Shown in pieces: positions 57,701 through 62,447 of a stretch of DNA of 64,000 nt. The notes under the pieces were generated by a model that saw only the letters and a list, made by a program, of their open reading frames with translations, was not told where the DNA came from and did no database searches. The stretch's first letter is position 1. Each line of letters starts with the position of its first letter. This DNA is from Pseudomarimonas arenosa (GTDB lineage: Bacteria; Pseudomonadota; Gammaproteobacteria; Xanthomonadales; Xanthomonadaceae), in assembly GCF_014841215.1 (NCBI RefSeq), contig NZ_JACYTR010000005.1, positions 1 through 64,000 on the forward strand, written 5' to 3'. Both the position numbers and the translations under genes were made by a program.

Positions 57701-57927
57701 CCTGCCTGTTCCGCACCCTGCACAGCCATCGCCAAGACCGCCGCGACGACAGTCTGGGCTGGTCTGCACTGGCGACGGGCGGCGTGCAGGTCATACGTCT
57801 GCAGGGTGAGCATGCCAGCTTTGTCGAAGAGCCGGCCCTGGCGAGCACCTTCGCCGAATTCATCAGGTCGCGGCAACCGGCCGAGGTGATCGACCTCGCC
57901 GACGCACGACTGCGCAAGGAGATTTAG
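45748..57927 (+). CDS. Hybrid NRPS/PKS megasynthase: A-PCP-KS-AT-ACP-AmT-C-A-PCP-C-PCP-TE
   Basis: 4059 residues in one open frame; ATG at 45748 overlaps the epimerase stop. Domains in order: adenylation 1 (about 20-500, FTSGSTGRPKG near 158); carrier Ser548; ketosynthase (609-1030, Cys778 with His914 and His954); acyltransferase (1130-1420, Ser1221 in GHSIGE, HAFH malonyl-type motif); ACP Ser1547; class III aminotransferase (about 1730-2155, PLP Lys1992); condensation 1 (2185-2600, His2314 in SHLVFDG); adenylation 2 (2635-3120); carrier Ser3173; condensation 2 (3234-3660, HHLIWDG); carrier Ser3729; thioesterase (Ser3872 in GGSMGG, Asp3899, His4022). The specificity residues read DVQFIAHVVK (Pro-like) for A1 and DILQLGMIWK (Gly-like) for A2, from hand alignment. 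No KR, MT or epimerase was seen. The last condensation-carrier unit has no adenylation domain. Confidence 0.95.
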   Translation: MMHSLKGGSACGAHSEPDLALDWLSRATGWATSPALISAQGELSYAELANEVAARRQQLIAAGLQGGDRLAIAASRERETLLWILAAVAAGVAYVPLDLGYPDERLRMMLEDSQPRAVVGSAVALAELAQRLGPLPDLNQPAARRALHAAEADLAYVLFTSGSTGRPKGVAMGRGPLSRLIDWHVQHPRLGQSARCLLFAPFSFDVHFQEIFSTLAVGGCLILTDEATRRDPLALAEVIEEKAVERLFLPYVALQMLAEACAERAPACLRDVISAGEQLQISASIRRLFAALPQAALHNHYGPTESHVVTAFELLAPAHDWPAIPPIGPALPYVEIRLQPLDDADGANEGELLLGGPTLAHGYLGRAELSAERFVKDDDGQIWYHTGDRVRIDAAGGLSYLGRADRQVKIDGFRIEPGEIELALLEQPGLKDAAVAPRELPGLGLQLVAWVVADGASETSGLEQALRGAMRQRLPAYMQPLRYVQLERLPQTPSGKIDRAALQLDEAAQQTTSTHLEPAEAIGHYWRQLLASPELGDQDNLFEAGARSLTVLRFLAMMRELGGSRLNVADVYDHPSIAGLRRRLQQDGASGRQPTRQRQRQGGQGQNGAIAIIGMALDTALGQTVEQFWQALLDGAEGIRQFRPEELDPDQPAEIRQHPHFVPARGVLADPDQFDAEFFGIPAREAVLIDPQQRRLLQLAWNALEDAGLRPDGEHSIGVYAGSANNTYATALRRHAPQLIAQSGEFSAMLASEKDYVATRIAHRLDLHGPALSIHTACSTGLVAIAQACEALRAGQCDIALAGGATLTVPQASGYVHVEGGMESADGHCRPFDAAASGTVFASGAALVVLKPLERAMEDHDHIHAVIHGVGLNNDGGGKASFTAPSQSGQAEVIRMALDDAGLSAAQIGYVEAHGTATQLGDPIELAALSQAFRQDTEASGYCRIGSLKSNLGHTVAAAGALGLIKSALALQHQRIPATLHFHAANPLLDLEASPFRVCAELQAWPRSETPRYAGVSSFGVGGTNAHLIVGEPPELARLGRLAGDQAPTLLCLSARSKDGLQRRATQLADWCAAQPDVEPASLAYSLWVGRQAMAWRSSIAVEPGQNLADALRGKLAEIQAQPQTRQVWLLPGQGVQCPGMAADLYQRLPAFAEALDQALACITPCLEVDLKPWLLEAEHPEAGRLQETRYAQPALFATCYALARWLQSLGLQPDALIGHSIGELAAACLGEVMSLADAARLVCARGAAMWTQPRGAMLAVRASADALSQLPVKIEIAAHNAPELTVLAGPQAEIDACKAELEAKGLGVSTLKVSHAFHSAAMDGALEAVRLAASRISLQAPKTPLYSCLSGKLLTAEQACSPDYWAQQVRAPVQFSAAILAELDQPHTLFVEVGPGQALSALLRRHRSGTHTAPRLVPLQGAAGEAGNAALAVQAIGQLWSHGAEPALPLQAGRRLRLPGYPFADTRYWFPRQSGAVAEQASAAAATLSVSPQAAPSAPPILQETPVSDRRPALKAELRRIMADLSGLPDAELQDEIPLVELGLDSLSLTQASQELERVFGLKLRFRRLMEDLDSIGKLSEWLHQELPAERFQPAPATAPAQVAGAPTVAPVGMPISMPILQNMPTIDASPLSQLIQQQMSLMQQQLTLLAGAQAAQMPALPAVAASTTPAAAVAPSATAPSASNEAETKADLREQPFGASARITLKKQSGYSSEQTAWLENFSQRYLAKLSKSRQFAQQHRALMADPRVVTGFNPQWKDLVFPIVAERSDGARVFDIDGHEYIDLLSCFGANLLGYQPKAVVQAMHRQLDLGIEVGPSHPLAATVSQLLSEFTGHPRIAFCNTGSEAVMGAMRIARTVTGRKTIAIFTNSYHGIFDEVIVRGTRQLRSLSAAPGILASAVENVLVLDYASEDALKVLRERGHELAAIMIEPVQNKYPTLQPRDFVHELRKICDQAGCALIFDEVVTGFRLAPGGAQEFYGVRADICTYGKIIGGGLPLAAIGGQAHWLDALDGGFWQYGDDSYPEAGVTYFAGTFVRHPLALAAAEATLNLLKQQGPAFYTVLNQRTQALVDRLNQWFRQQGAPVKAVHCASLWRLQWDEGVSHISLFYYLARFHGLHLYEQFGHFVTAAMGAAELDRIFQVFTDSLSELMQLGLIQRKPGSPDDPSPLDTGPGRSEHADQGPLSPGQEERWLAASYDADALRALNESFVLELHGALDPAAMQRALNMMIQRHPVFRLQLSGEAPEQQRFGQLEFPLHQVDLSQQPDPLQALNTYVDQHNDAAFALGQGPLLRLAWLTLGPQHHALHLVASHLVFDGWAASVFLRELAELYGAECQGRQASLPPAGDPIAFAAAEQARMQGSEASEAREFWRGQLQAPPAPLNLGDLQPEGRRSFRAGTAYWSLAAEPLAKLRAQAKAERCTLFQSALAAVASALAKLADQQDLVICVPYASQSLGQHPALIADGVLDLPLRLDCHSQHSRSELRQQVRSRLMDALEQPLMTQGIAARTLGLPSRGDRPPLTGVYFNLNPKIELGGFAPLQASMREGRKPGLLGELMFSFYDQGDTLALDLHYSRDFFSEQRIDEILRIVAAALGGTVDADPDHRVPVGRTVADDPHAVHGRARALETAPRVEQEIAAQAARSPDALAVVCGDQRLSYAQLQQRANQIARCLVKRGVQPGQRVGLCLPRSANLLAAVLGVLQTGAAYVPLDPMFPIGRLRDMLEDAELSLLLGDQAAAERLQPGDLPTVLLDRDQVEIDATVAEPLNLQFDRDLPAYVIYTSGSTGKPKGVVVMQRGVVNFLRSMADEPGLACTDHLLAVTTLSFDIAVLELMLPLCVGAQVVIALREQAVDGHALKQLIEQQQITLLQATPSTWHLLLEAGFRAPASFRALCGGEAMTPSLAQSLLGAGVSELWNMYGPTETTIWSTLSRITDPQAIHIGHPIDNTVVRILDEQGRPCAPGSAGEICIGGDGVAQGYFRREQLTAERFVADRFAETAGARIYRTGDLGSWNADGTLRHMGRLDHQVKLRGYRIELGEIEVALEALQPVQRAAVTVQNFGPQDDRLVAHLVANSTTCSLAELRRALSGRLPDYMLPQQVEWLEALPLLPNGKIDRKQLGQPAATPGTQAAAVELTPPASQSVDQVAASMAALLHCDRVEADANFFELGGHSLLAAKLTAALNKQFGSKLVLRDVFEAPTPAGLAARLAPVATASESPADWPLLQPQAKQDRAPLSSVQRRLWFLEQLTGDGGFNLLPSAHLLRGPLDPSALGRALQAFVDRHPALRTVFAPTADGAEQRVLAHLPFKLDVHDCGSTDSELAKAEIRQAVQAMLDQGVDLQRGPAFRCALYRIDPQQHVLVFIVHHLIWDGWCFDLLYRDLSELYQSELEGRSPQLPPLSISYADFCHWQAEATRSPRMQQEIGYWTQHLQPLPPALSLPSQHNRPAQWSGRGQSFKLEVDASQVQHLHALARSQGSTLFVVCLAAYAWLLHQLSQQREVLVGIPLRGREAPELLPVLGFFVNAIPFRSRLDSHDSLSLAEWIREVHREVMQDLAHPNVPLESLVQALKPKRDASRPMLFQSQFSFQDARERPADWGNLKHSRFDVPISGSSHELSLWCVELADRMETVFTYASDLFDETQARAWADQYVRILQAFAAASADQALSTIGATQPLAVLRRAEAAAPATVAALAQQSSDMLSVVRQVWCELLSLDAIHASDNFFDIGGHSLLAMRMFHELNQRTGVNLPLATLFSAPTLAELAQAFDQARGAGQREPTSTPIEAIDPWSVLVPINRDGGRRPLFFVHAVGGNVLNYRGLAEALGKDQPSYGLQSIGLDGQTAPLQRIEDMAARYIEAMRTVQPQGPYQLAGGSMGGAIAFEIARQLTAQGEQVSLLALFDTFAPASGPISGQAGAGLWRRISRSLQRGQGLAAAGRLMQRWAHDAQAMWCRLRGQPLPHSLRYFVVEQVNYQAMAQYRAEPCSVSACLFRTLHSHRQDRRDDSLGWSALATGGVQVIRLQGEHASFVEEPALASTFAEFIRSRQPAEVIDLADARLRKEI

Positions 57928-57928
57928 G

Positions 57929-58933
57929 ATGTCAGCAATTTTGGTCACCGGCGGCGCCGGTTACATCGGCAGCCACGTAGTGATGCAACTGCGTGCTCAG
58001 AATGAACAGGTCGTCGTGTTGGATAACCTCAGCACCGGCTTTGCCGATGCCGTGCAGGATGCGGAGCTGGTGGTAGGTGAAGTCGGCGACCAAGCCCTGG
58101 TGGCTGAGCTTCTGGCCAAGCATCAGATCGACACGGTGATGCATTTCGCTGCCCGCACCATCGTGCCGGAATCGGTGGCCGATCCGCTGCGCTACTACGG
58201 CAACAACACCTGTGCAACGCGCAATCTACTGGCCTGCTGCCGCGACGCTGGAGTGAAGCACGTGGTGTTTTCGTCCACTGCGGCGGTCTATGGCATTCCC
58301 GCCGGAGGACGCTGCCGCGAAGACTCGCCCACGGCTCCGATCAATCCCTACGGCAGCTCCAAGTTGATGAGCGAATGGATGCTGCGTGATCTGGCCGCTT
58401 CCAGCGATCTGCGCTACGTCGCCCTGCGCTACTTCAATGTCGCCGGCTGTGATCGCCAGGGGCGAATCGGTCAGTCGACTGAGAAGGCCACCTTGCTGGT
58501 GAAAGTAGCGGCCGAGGCTGCTCTGGGTCGGCGATCGCAGTTGCTGGTATTCGGCTCGGACTATGACACCGTCGACGGCACTGGCGTGCGCGACTATATC
58601 CATGTCGAGGATCTCGCCCGCGCCCATCTCGATGCCCTGACCTACCTGCGCCGCGGCGGGTCCTCGGAAACCCTGAATGTCGGCTATGGCCATGGCTACA
58701 GCGTGCGTCAGGTGATCCAGGCCATGGAACGCGCCCTCGGCGCCAGCATTCCGGTTTCCGACCAACCGCGCCGCGCTGGCGACCCGCCGGAACTGGTCGC
58801 TGAGTGCGCGCGGATCAAGGACGTACTCGGCTGGCAGCCCGAGCTCGACGACCTCGACCTGATCTGCGCCACATCGCTGGCCTGGGAGCGCAAGCTGATG
58901 GAACGTGATGTTCTGCAACCCAGCATCGTCTGA
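57929..58933 (+). CDS. galE: UDP-glucose 4-epimerase
   Basis: 334 residues. ATG one base after the NRPS/PKS stop, with AAGGAG inside the end of that gene. SAILVTGGAGYIGSHVVMQL is the NAD-binding start, and VVFSSTAAVYG and NPYGSSKLMSEWML carry the catalytic Ser and Tyr-x3-Lys; GVRDYIHVEDLARAHL is a GalE hallmark. It interconverts UDP-glucose and UDP-galactose (perhaps also the N-acetyl forms). Its place directly behind the megasynthase in the same apparent operon ties nucleotide-sugar supply to that gene. Confidence 0.92.
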   Translation: MSAILVTGGAGYIGSHVVMQLRAQNEQVVVLDNLSTGFADAVQDAELVVGEVGDQALVAELLAKHQIDTVMHFAARTIVPESVADPLRYYGNNTCATRNLLACCRDAGVKHVVFSSTAAVYGIPAGGRCREDSPTAPINPYGSSKLMSEWMLRDLAASSDLRYVALRYFNVAGCDRQGRIGQSTEKATLLVKVAAEAALGRRSQLLVFGSDYDTVDGTGVRDYIHVEDLARAHLDALTYLRRGGSSETLNVGYGHGYSVRQVIQAMERALGASIPVSDQPRRAGDPPELVAECARIKDVLGWQPELDDLDLICATSLAWERKLMERDVLQPSIV

Positions 58934-59245
58934 CTATCGGCACGCACGCTGGGCTTTGCAGCCCAGCCTACGAGGGCTCGATCGCAGGGCTTGGCACGCT
59001 TCGACAGGCTCAGCGTGCGTGGTCGAGTACCGCTACCTGTAGGTATGCGAGCCAACGCGCCTCGTTGACACAGCCCACGCTGGCTGAGCATGTCGAAGCC
59101 AGCCGAACGAGGCGTGACAAGTCTCGATCACATCGAGCCGGTTCAAGTGCCACTTGGCTCCGCCCACGGCGGCGATTCTGACTTGCTGAGCTGGGTCAAC
59201 GGTTGACTGCCTGCATTGAGCTCAGCTTGCGCGTGCACTTCGACC
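58934..59245. other. Gap of about 310 bases with three hairpin repeats
   Basis: Holds GCTGGGC-TTTGCA-GCCCAGC (58948-58967), a REP-like palindrome that could end the galE transcript, then GCACGCT/AGCGTGC around TCGACAGGCTC (58994-59018), and CTGGCT/AGCCAG around GAGCATGTCGA (59080-59102, the reverse orientation of the same 11-base loop). No gene was seen. galE and nagA converge on this region. Confidence 0.65.
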
Positions 59246-60385
59246 CTACCCTTCCCTACCCCCGATCCAGGTCCGCAGCACCTGAACCTGCTGATCCACC
59301 AACACCAGGTCGGCGCGCAGACCGGGGCGGATGCTGCCGGTGGACTCTGACAGGCCGAGAAACTCGGCCGGTGCTGCGCTGGCCATATGCACCGCCTGCT
59401 GCAAGGGCAGATCCAGCCAGCGATGAGCGTTGCGCACCGCGCTGGCCATATCCAGCGATGAGCCGGACAACACGCCATCAGGGTCGAGCAGCCGACCGTT
59501 GGTCTGTTCGATCCTTCGCCCTTGCAGCAGAAAGTACGGTTGATCACTGCCGACATTGGGCATGGCATCGCTGATCAGGATGAAGCGCTGCTGCTGTCTG
59601 GCGGCCAGCGCGATGCGCAGCACCACCGGATCGACGTGCACGCCATCGACGATGATGCTGCACCAGCAGGTCGGATCATCCAGGGCAGCGCCAACCACGC
59701 CGGGTTCGCGACTGGTCAAGGGCGACATGGCATTGAACAGGTGGGTTACCGCGCTAACCCCATGATCCAGCGCACGACGCATGTCGGCGTAGCTGGCATT
59801 GCTGTGGCCAGCGCTGACGATCACCCCGGTCTCGCGCAAGCGGGCGATGGTCGACACCCGAGTCATTTCCGGCGCCAGGGTCAGCAGGATGCAGCCGCCG
59901 CGCAGGCTGCCCAGGACGGCGATGTCCTGATCGTCGAGGTCGCGGAACTTGGCCGCGTCATGGGTGCCCTTGCGCTGCCGATTGAGGCAGGGGCCTTCGA
60001 TATGCACGCCAAGCACTCCCGGCACGCCCGCGGCAATCGCTGCGCTGACGGCGTCGACCGCGCGTTGGATGGTCTCGCGGTCATCACTGATCAGGGTCGG
60101 CAGAAATCCGGTGGTACCAAAGCGCCGGTGTGCTGCGCCGATCCTGCGGATGGTGTCGACGCTGGGCTCGTCATTGAACAAGGCGCCGCCGCCACCATTG
60201 ACCTGGATATCGATAAAGCCAGGCAGCAGACGCTGCCGCCGGAGATCAATCAACTCGGCCTGCGCGCAACGCGGATCGTCCTCCACGACCAGCGCTTCGA
60301 TCCGTTCGTCGTCGATCAATAGCACGCGGTCCTCAACCCAGCCGGTGGGCGTCAGGATCGACCCGTTGTGCAGTGCCAATCTCAT
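59246..60385 (-). CDS. nagA: N-acetylglucosamine-6-phosphate deacetylase
   Basis: 379 residues from ATG at 60385, overlapping the deaminase stop by one base (TGATG). Amidohydrolase fold: LLPGFIDIQVNGGGG, then GVHIEGPCLNRQRKGTHD with the metal-ligand Glu, VSAGHSNASYADM, VTHLFNAMSPLTSREPG, and the catalytic Asp in ILISDAM. It removes the acetyl group from GlcNAc-6-phosphate in the cytosol, the first committed step of GlcNAc use, and feeds the deaminase coded upstream. Confidence 0.94.
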   Translation of the reverse strand: MRLALHNGSILTPTGWVEDRVLLIDDERIEALVVEDDPRCAQAELIDLRRQRLLPGFIDIQVNGGGGALFNDEPSVDTIRRIGAAHRRFGTTGFLPTLISDDRETIQRAVDAVSAAIAAGVPGVLGVHIEGPCLNRQRKGTHDAAKFRDLDDQDIAVLGSLRGGCILLTLAPEMTRVSTIARLRETGVIVSAGHSNASYADMRRALDHGVSAVTHLFNAMSPLTSREPGVVGAALDDPTCWCSIIVDGVHVDPVVLRIALAARQQQRFILISDAMPNVGSDQPYFLLQGRRIEQTNGRLLDPDGVLSGSSLDMASAVRNAHRWLDLPLQQAVHMASAAPAEFLGLSESTGSIRPGLRADLVLVDQQVQVLRTWIGGREG

Positions 60386-61449
60386 CAATGCGTCTCGGTC
60401 ACCTTGCGCAGATGCGGCGGTCGGTCCGGGTCATGACCACGCGCCAGTGATACCGAGTTGATCAGTCGGTAGTAGCTCTGGATCAGCAACAAGGGCTGCA
60501 ACGCCGGATCCGCCGCCAGACTGGGCAAGTTGATCGCCCCCTCCAGCTGTACGCCGGCAAGTACCAGGGGAACCCCACGTTCAAGCAGTTCGCGTGCCAG
60601 CTGTTCGGAACCGGCGCGGGTAGAGTCATCCTGGGCCAATAGCAGAGCAGGAAAGTGCTGCCCCAGCAGAGCTTGCGGCCCATGGCGTACTTCGGCGGCG
60701 CTGAACGCCTCGGCATGCAGACCACTGGTTTCCTTGCCCTTGAGAGCGGCTTCCTGGGCAATCGCCAAGCCCAGTCCTCGGCCGATCACATACAGGTGAC
60801 TGGCTTCGATCAACAACGCCTCGGCAGCGCCCCAGTCGAGCTCCCAGGCCTTGCTCAGCGCGTCCTCCGCACCGGCCACGGCATAACGCAGGGCTTCATC
60901 CTGATGCCATTCGCTGACCAGATGCAGGGTGGCAAACAGGGCGGCGATAAAAGACTTCGAGGCCGCCACGCTGCGCTCGGCGCCAGCGCACAGCGCCAGC
61001 ACATGATCGGCAGCCGCGGCCAACGGCGAATCCTCGACATTGACCATCGCCAGCACCCGCGCGCCGGCTTGCCGTGCGGCGATCGCCGCGGCGATCAGGT
61101 CCGGGCTCTGACCGGATTGCGAAATGGCGATGAACAGGCAGTCGCGCAGATCCTGCGGCCGCCCGTAGACCGAACTCACCGAGGGAGCTGCCGAAGCCGT
61201 GATCAGACCGAGGCGAGTTTCGATCAGGTATTTGGCATAGGTCGCCGCGTGGTCCGAACTGCCGCGGGCACAGGTCACCACCGCGCGTGGCGGTCGGGCG
61301 CGCAACTCGGCAGCCAGATCGGCCACTGCCAGCCGGTTGTGCTGGAACTGTGTGCTAATGACGGAGGCAGCGCTGGCCGCCTCGCTGAACAGCAAGGTCG
61401 CGCGGGCGGCCTCAATCATTCGAAGCGCTGAGTTCGGCGACGAAATCAT
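60385..61449 (-). CDS. SIS-domain glucosamine-6-phosphate deaminase (NagB-II type)
   Basis: 354 residues from the ATG at 61449, chosen for its GAGGGG ribosome binding site; it overlaps the gntR end by 38 bases. Two SIS domains: VTCARGSSDHAATYAKYLIE and FIAISQSGQSPDLIAA in the first, YVIGRGLGLAIAQEAALKGKE (seen as VIGRGLGLAIAQEAALKGKE) and HAEAFSAAEVRHGPQALL in the second. Without the glutaminase domain of GlmS, such proteins in nag clusters of Shewanella and Xanthomonads act as GlcN-6-P deaminases. Alternative: another phosphosugar isomerase. Confidence 0.85.
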   Translation of the reverse strand: MISSPNSALRMIEAARATLLFSEAASAASVISTQFQHNRLAVADLAAELRARPPRAVVTCARGSSDHAATYAKYLIETRLGLITASAAPSVSSVYGRPQDLRDCLFIAISQSGQSPDLIAAAIAARQAGARVLAMVNVEDSPLAAAADHVLALCAGAERSVAASKSFIAALFATLHLVSEWHQDEALRYAVAGAEDALSKAWELDWGAAEALLIEASHLYVIGRGLGLAIAQEAALKGKETSGLHAEAFSAAEVRHGPQALLGQHFPALLLAQDDSTRAGSEQLARELLERGVPLVLAGVQLEGAINLPSLAADPALQPLLLIQSYYRLINSVSLARGHDPDRPPHLRKVTETH

Positions 61450-62158
61450 AGGTATCCCCTCGATAGTAAGACTGGCAGAACTCCACAGCCCGACCATCGG
61501 GCAGGAAGCCGACGCGCTCAACCAGCAGACCGGCATCGCCCTCGCGCGCTTCCAGCAGTCGCGCCTGTTCGGCACGCAGCAGCAGCGCCCGCAGACGCTG
61601 CAGGGCACGCACCGGCCGATTGCCGGCGCGCTCCAGGGCCTCGTACAAGCTGTTCTGTACCGCCTCCAGGGACGGCAGGCAGGCGGCGACGACGGTGGCA
61701 AATTCAACCGACATCGGCGCGTTGTCGGCATAGCGCAAACGGTGGAAGCGGAACACCGGTGTTCCCGGGCTGAGGCGCAGGGTCATCGCCTCTTCCGGCG
61801 TCACCGTGCCCTCCGATTTTCGGATCCATTCGCTGCTCGGCACACGACCGCGGGCGCGCATGTCTTCCGAGAACGAGGTCAGCTTGGCGAAATTCTTCTC
61901 GACCCGCGCCGAGACAAAATTGCCGGCGCCCTGCCGGCGCACCAGCAATCCTTCGTCGACCAGTCCTTCAATCGCCTTGCGCACCGTGATCCGCGATACC
62001 TGCAGCTCTTCGGCCAGATGGCGCTCGGCCGGCAAGGCCTCATCCACCGAGATCAAGCGCTTCTCGATCGCCTCGCGCAGGGCGCGCTGCAACTGTTGGT
62101 ACAAGGGCTGCGGGCTGTCGGGGTCGAGGCGCCGCAGGGCGTCAGCAAGAGAGCTCAT
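61412..62158 (-). CDS. GntR/HutC-family repressor of the nag cluster
   Basis: 248 residues. The winged helix-turn-helix (about 15-80) has PLYQQLQRALREAIEKRL, LPAERHLAEELQVSRITVRK and GAGNFVSARVEK. The C-terminal UTRA-type effector domain (about 95-240) binds a phosphosugar, probably GlcNAc-6-P or GlcN-6-P. It is the first gene of the nag unit and divergent from the TonB-dependent receptor at 62448. Candidate operator sequences lie at 62167-62184 and 62317-62334, so it may control both its own operon and the receptor. Confidence 0.9.
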   Translation of the reverse strand: MSSLADALRRLDPDSPQPLYQQLQRALREAIEKRLISVDEALPAERHLAEELQVSRITVRKAIEGLVDEGLLVRRQGAGNFVSARVEKNFAKLTSFSEDMRARGRVPSSEWIRKSEGTVTPEEAMTLRLSPGTPVFRFHRLRYADNAPMSVEFATVVAACLPSLEAVQNSLYEALERAGNRPVRALQRLRALLLRAEQARLLEAREGDAGLLVERVGFLPDGRAVEFCQSYYRGDTYDFVAELSASND

Positions 62159-62166
62159 AGATGATT

Positions 62167-62184
62167 CCGGTGGGATACCAGTCG
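62167..62184. promoter_or_regulatory. Candidate operator for the GntR regulator (gntR side)
   Basis: CCGGTGGGATACCAGTCG agrees at 13 of 18 positions with the reverse complement of the palindrome at 62317-62334, including ATACCAGT. It lies just upstream of the gntR start codon, fitting autoregulation. Confidence 0.4.
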
Positions 62185-62316
62185 AATTTCAACACTGAAC
62201 CAGCAGCGCGAGTGTGGTCAATAAATCATTGAGTTACAAAGCCAAGCCGCACTTATCTAAGACCACTTTGAGACCAATATAGCGAGTACGGCGAAAAATT
62301 GGTAGCTTTTTCTCGC

Positions 62317-62334
62317 CCACTGGTATTACAGTGG
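62317..62334. promoter_or_regulatory. Candidate operator for the GntR regulator (receptor side)
   Basis: CCACTGGTATTACAGTGG is a perfect 6-bp inverted repeat with a 6-base centre, in the AT-rich 289-base divergent gap between gntR and the TonB-dependent receptor, about 115 bases before the receptor ATG. Confidence 0.5.
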
Positions 62335-62447
62335 CATTGCATTGGTAGAGTAGCGTTCATCGTTCCGTACCGGCGCCAACCCTGGCGCGTCGTGTACGGG
62401 GTAAACAGCGTCGCCGCCTCAAAGCGGCTATAGCATCGGGGGCAACA

